7,987 nucleotides of DNA. Origin: Planctomycetia bacterium (lineage in GTDB: Bacteria; Planctomycetota; Phycisphaerae; Phycisphaerales; SM1A02). A program made the position numbers and the translations under genes. Shown in pieces: positions 7,232 through 7,987 of this stretch. Where the stretch lies: NCBI GenBank assembly GCA_009936695.1, contig JAACEA010000428.1, positions 1 to 7,987 of the forward strand, in the 5' to 3' direction. Numbering within the stretch: position 1 is the first letter of the stretch; every line of letters starts with the position of its first letter. The notes beneath the pieces were generated by a model. It saw nothing but the letters and a program-made list of their open reading frames with translations. It was not told the DNA's origin and searched no databases.

Positions 7232-7237
7232 AGTATA
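7232..7237 (-). promoter_or_regulatory. Candidate -10 box (TATACT) for moxR-queC
   Basis: Read on the minus strand, TATACT (five of six consensus bases) ends 9 bases before the moxR ATG. Transcription would begin 0-4 bases before the start codon, giving a leaderless or near-leaderless mRNA, in keeping with the absence of a Shine-Dalgarno. No good -35 box is seen at 16-18 bases; the sequence there is GATCTT. Confidence 0.4.
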
Positions 7238-7295
7238 CGAGTCGAGCGCCGAAGAAGATCCCCGATCGAGGCTTCCACCCGGGTCTCGAATTCTG

Positions 7296-7324
7296 TTGAC
7301 AAGGACCGATCGAGAATCGACCCT
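7296..7324 (+). promoter_or_regulatory. Candidate promoter for the zinc-ribbon membrane protein gene
   Basis: A perfect -35 consensus, TTGACA, lies at 7296-7301. Seventeen bases further on is GACCCT (7319-7324), a poor -10 that keeps only the A at position 2 and the T at position 6. Transcription would start near 7331, about 22 bases before the ATG. The strong -35 and weak -10 could mean an activated promoter, or the -35 match may be chance. Confidence 0.33.
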
Positions 7325-7342
7325 GTGGCGGGGTTCCGCCCC

Positions 7343-7348
7343 GGGAGG
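7343..7348 (+). promoter_or_regulatory. Ribosome binding site (GGGAGG)
   Basis: GGGAGG ends 4 bases before the ATG at 7353. The spacing is a little short, but the match is good and supports this start. CGGGG (7329-7333) could pair with CCCCG (7339-7343) just ahead of it, possibly touching the edge of the site. Confidence 0.55.
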
Positions 7349-7352
7349 CCGA

Positions 7353-7987
7353 ATGGCGGATCTCGACGATTCTGGTGCACAATCCGATGCCGAGGGTGGG
7401 CGAATCGTGGCGGAGCTCCCCTGCCGTGACTGTCGATACACGCTGATCGGCCGGGCGATCACCGATCGGTGCCCGGAATGCGGGCTTCCGGTCGAAGCAT
7501 CCCTCCATGCCTCGATCGACCTCGAAACCATCGATGGATCGGCGCTCGCGAGTCCAAGATTGGTCTCCACCGCCGTGGGCACGCTGGCCATCGCCGCCCT
7601 GATCTGGGCGTTGGGATCCACGGCCGCCTGGTGGTCGACCACGACCGCCGCGTTCGGAATCACCGATCCGCTGCCTCGGGACACGTCGTGGATCATCGGC
7701 ATGATCGGCGCCGTCATGGTCGTGGTGGCGGTGACCCTGACGATACGAGCCCGGTATTCATGGCCCGGCATGACGTCGCCCACCGCCCTCCTGGCCCTGA
7801 TCTCCGGCGGGGTCGTCGCGATCCTGGTGACCAGTCTCGGACCGTTCGCCTCCGATTGGGCGGTGCCCGTCACACGATCGGCCGCGATGATCGGCATCGT
7901 CCTCGGGCTCTGCGACGTGCTCGACCGGGCGGGCCGGAGAGCCCTGGCCTACCGCCAGGCCGGAACCGCGATCCAGACGCGAACGCC
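7353..7987 (+). CDS. Zinc-ribbon membrane protein of unknown function (3' end outside window)
   Basis: An ATG at 7353 opens a frame with no stop to the end of the window (211 complete codons), so the gene is truncated by the window edge. The N-terminus is polar (MADLDDSGAQSD). A zinc-ribbon motif follows: C24-x2-C27, a 12-residue gap, C40-x2-C43, in the pattern CRDCRYTLIG ... RCPECGLPV. About four hydrophobic helices come next, at roughly 70-92, 113-131, 144-163 and 173-190, with charged residues (DVLDRAGRRALAYRQ) after the last. Many planctomycete membrane proteins begin with a similar short CxxC...CPECG ribbon. Its function there is not known to me; a cytoplasmic metal-binding or interaction module is an inference. 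The start is supported by GGGAGG just upstream and the codon use matches its neighbours. It is transcribed divergently from moxR across a 130-base gap, so the two may share regulation. I assign no function. Confidence 0.75.
   Translation, partial: MADLDDSGAQSDAEGGRIVAELPCRDCRYTLIGRAITDRCPECGLPVEASLHASIDLETIDGSALASPRLVSTAVGTLAIAALIWALGSTAAWWSTTTAAFGITDPLPRDTSWIIGMIGAVMVVVAVTLTIRARYSWPGMTSPTALLALISGGVVAILVTSLGPFASDWAVPVTRSAAMIGIVLGLCDVLDRAGRRALAYRQAGTAIQTRT

Noticed and set aside
7223..7352. Possible preQ1-type riboswitch ahead of the moxR-queC unit
   Set aside because: The leader predicted from TATACT is almost absent, and I could not see the conserved aptamer pattern in the gap.
6242..7429. 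A 395-codon plus-strand frame covering moxR
   Set aside because: It lies opposite the clear AAA+ motifs of moxR and has an Arg/Asp/Gly/His-rich translation without a recognisable motif.
7223..7897. N-terminal extension of moxR to an upstream start at 7897
   Set aside because: The MoxR family fold begins near the ATG at 7222. The extension covers the divergent promoter region and the opposite-strand zinc-ribbon gene and shows no domain.

Overview
The window is GC-rich and its genes use mostly G/C-ending codons. Two protein signatures suggest a planctomycete of the Phycisphaerae type. One is a secreted protein ending in a dockerin-like tail (CPGDFNRDGMVDGSDL ... LLSNWGGC). The other is a membrane protein opening with a CxxC...CPECG zinc ribbon. 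This placement is an inference from recurring family styles, not a measured phylogeny.

Layout, left to right: (1) 1-930 (+), the 3' part of an HD-GYP-type phosphodiesterase gene that enters from outside the window. (2) 931-1170, a 240-base intergenic stretch with two hairpins and a plausible -10 box for gyrB. (3) 1171-3726 (+), a complete gyrB encoding an 851-residue gyrase B with all catalytic motifs and a long insertion in its C-terminal half. (4) 3727-3923, about 200 bases with one weak hairpin, a -10-like box and a good ribosome binding site. (5) 3924-5513 (+), a secreted protein of unknown function with a signal peptide and a dockerin-like C-terminus. (6) 5514-5613, a convergent gap holding a perfect 15-bp stem-loop. 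(7) 6285-5614 (-), queC. (8) 7222-6293 (-), a moxR-type AAA+ ATPase ending 7 bases before queC, so the two probably form one transcript. (9) 7223-7352, a divergent promoter region. (10) 7353-7987 (+), the 5' part of a gene for a zinc-ribbon protein with about four membrane helices, running off the right edge.

The genes do not form one obvious pathway: c-di-GMP-type signalling, DNA topology, an exported protein, 7-deazaguanine (queuosine) synthesis and an AAA+ chaperone sit side by side. The real transcriptional linkage is moxR-queC, and the real regulatory node is the divergent moxR / zinc-ribbon intergenic region. I see no tRNA, rRNA, CRISPR array, insertion sequence or prophage gene. The region reads as ordinary chromosome. 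The least explained parts are the secreted protein, the moxR-queC pairing and the truncated zinc-ribbon membrane protein.
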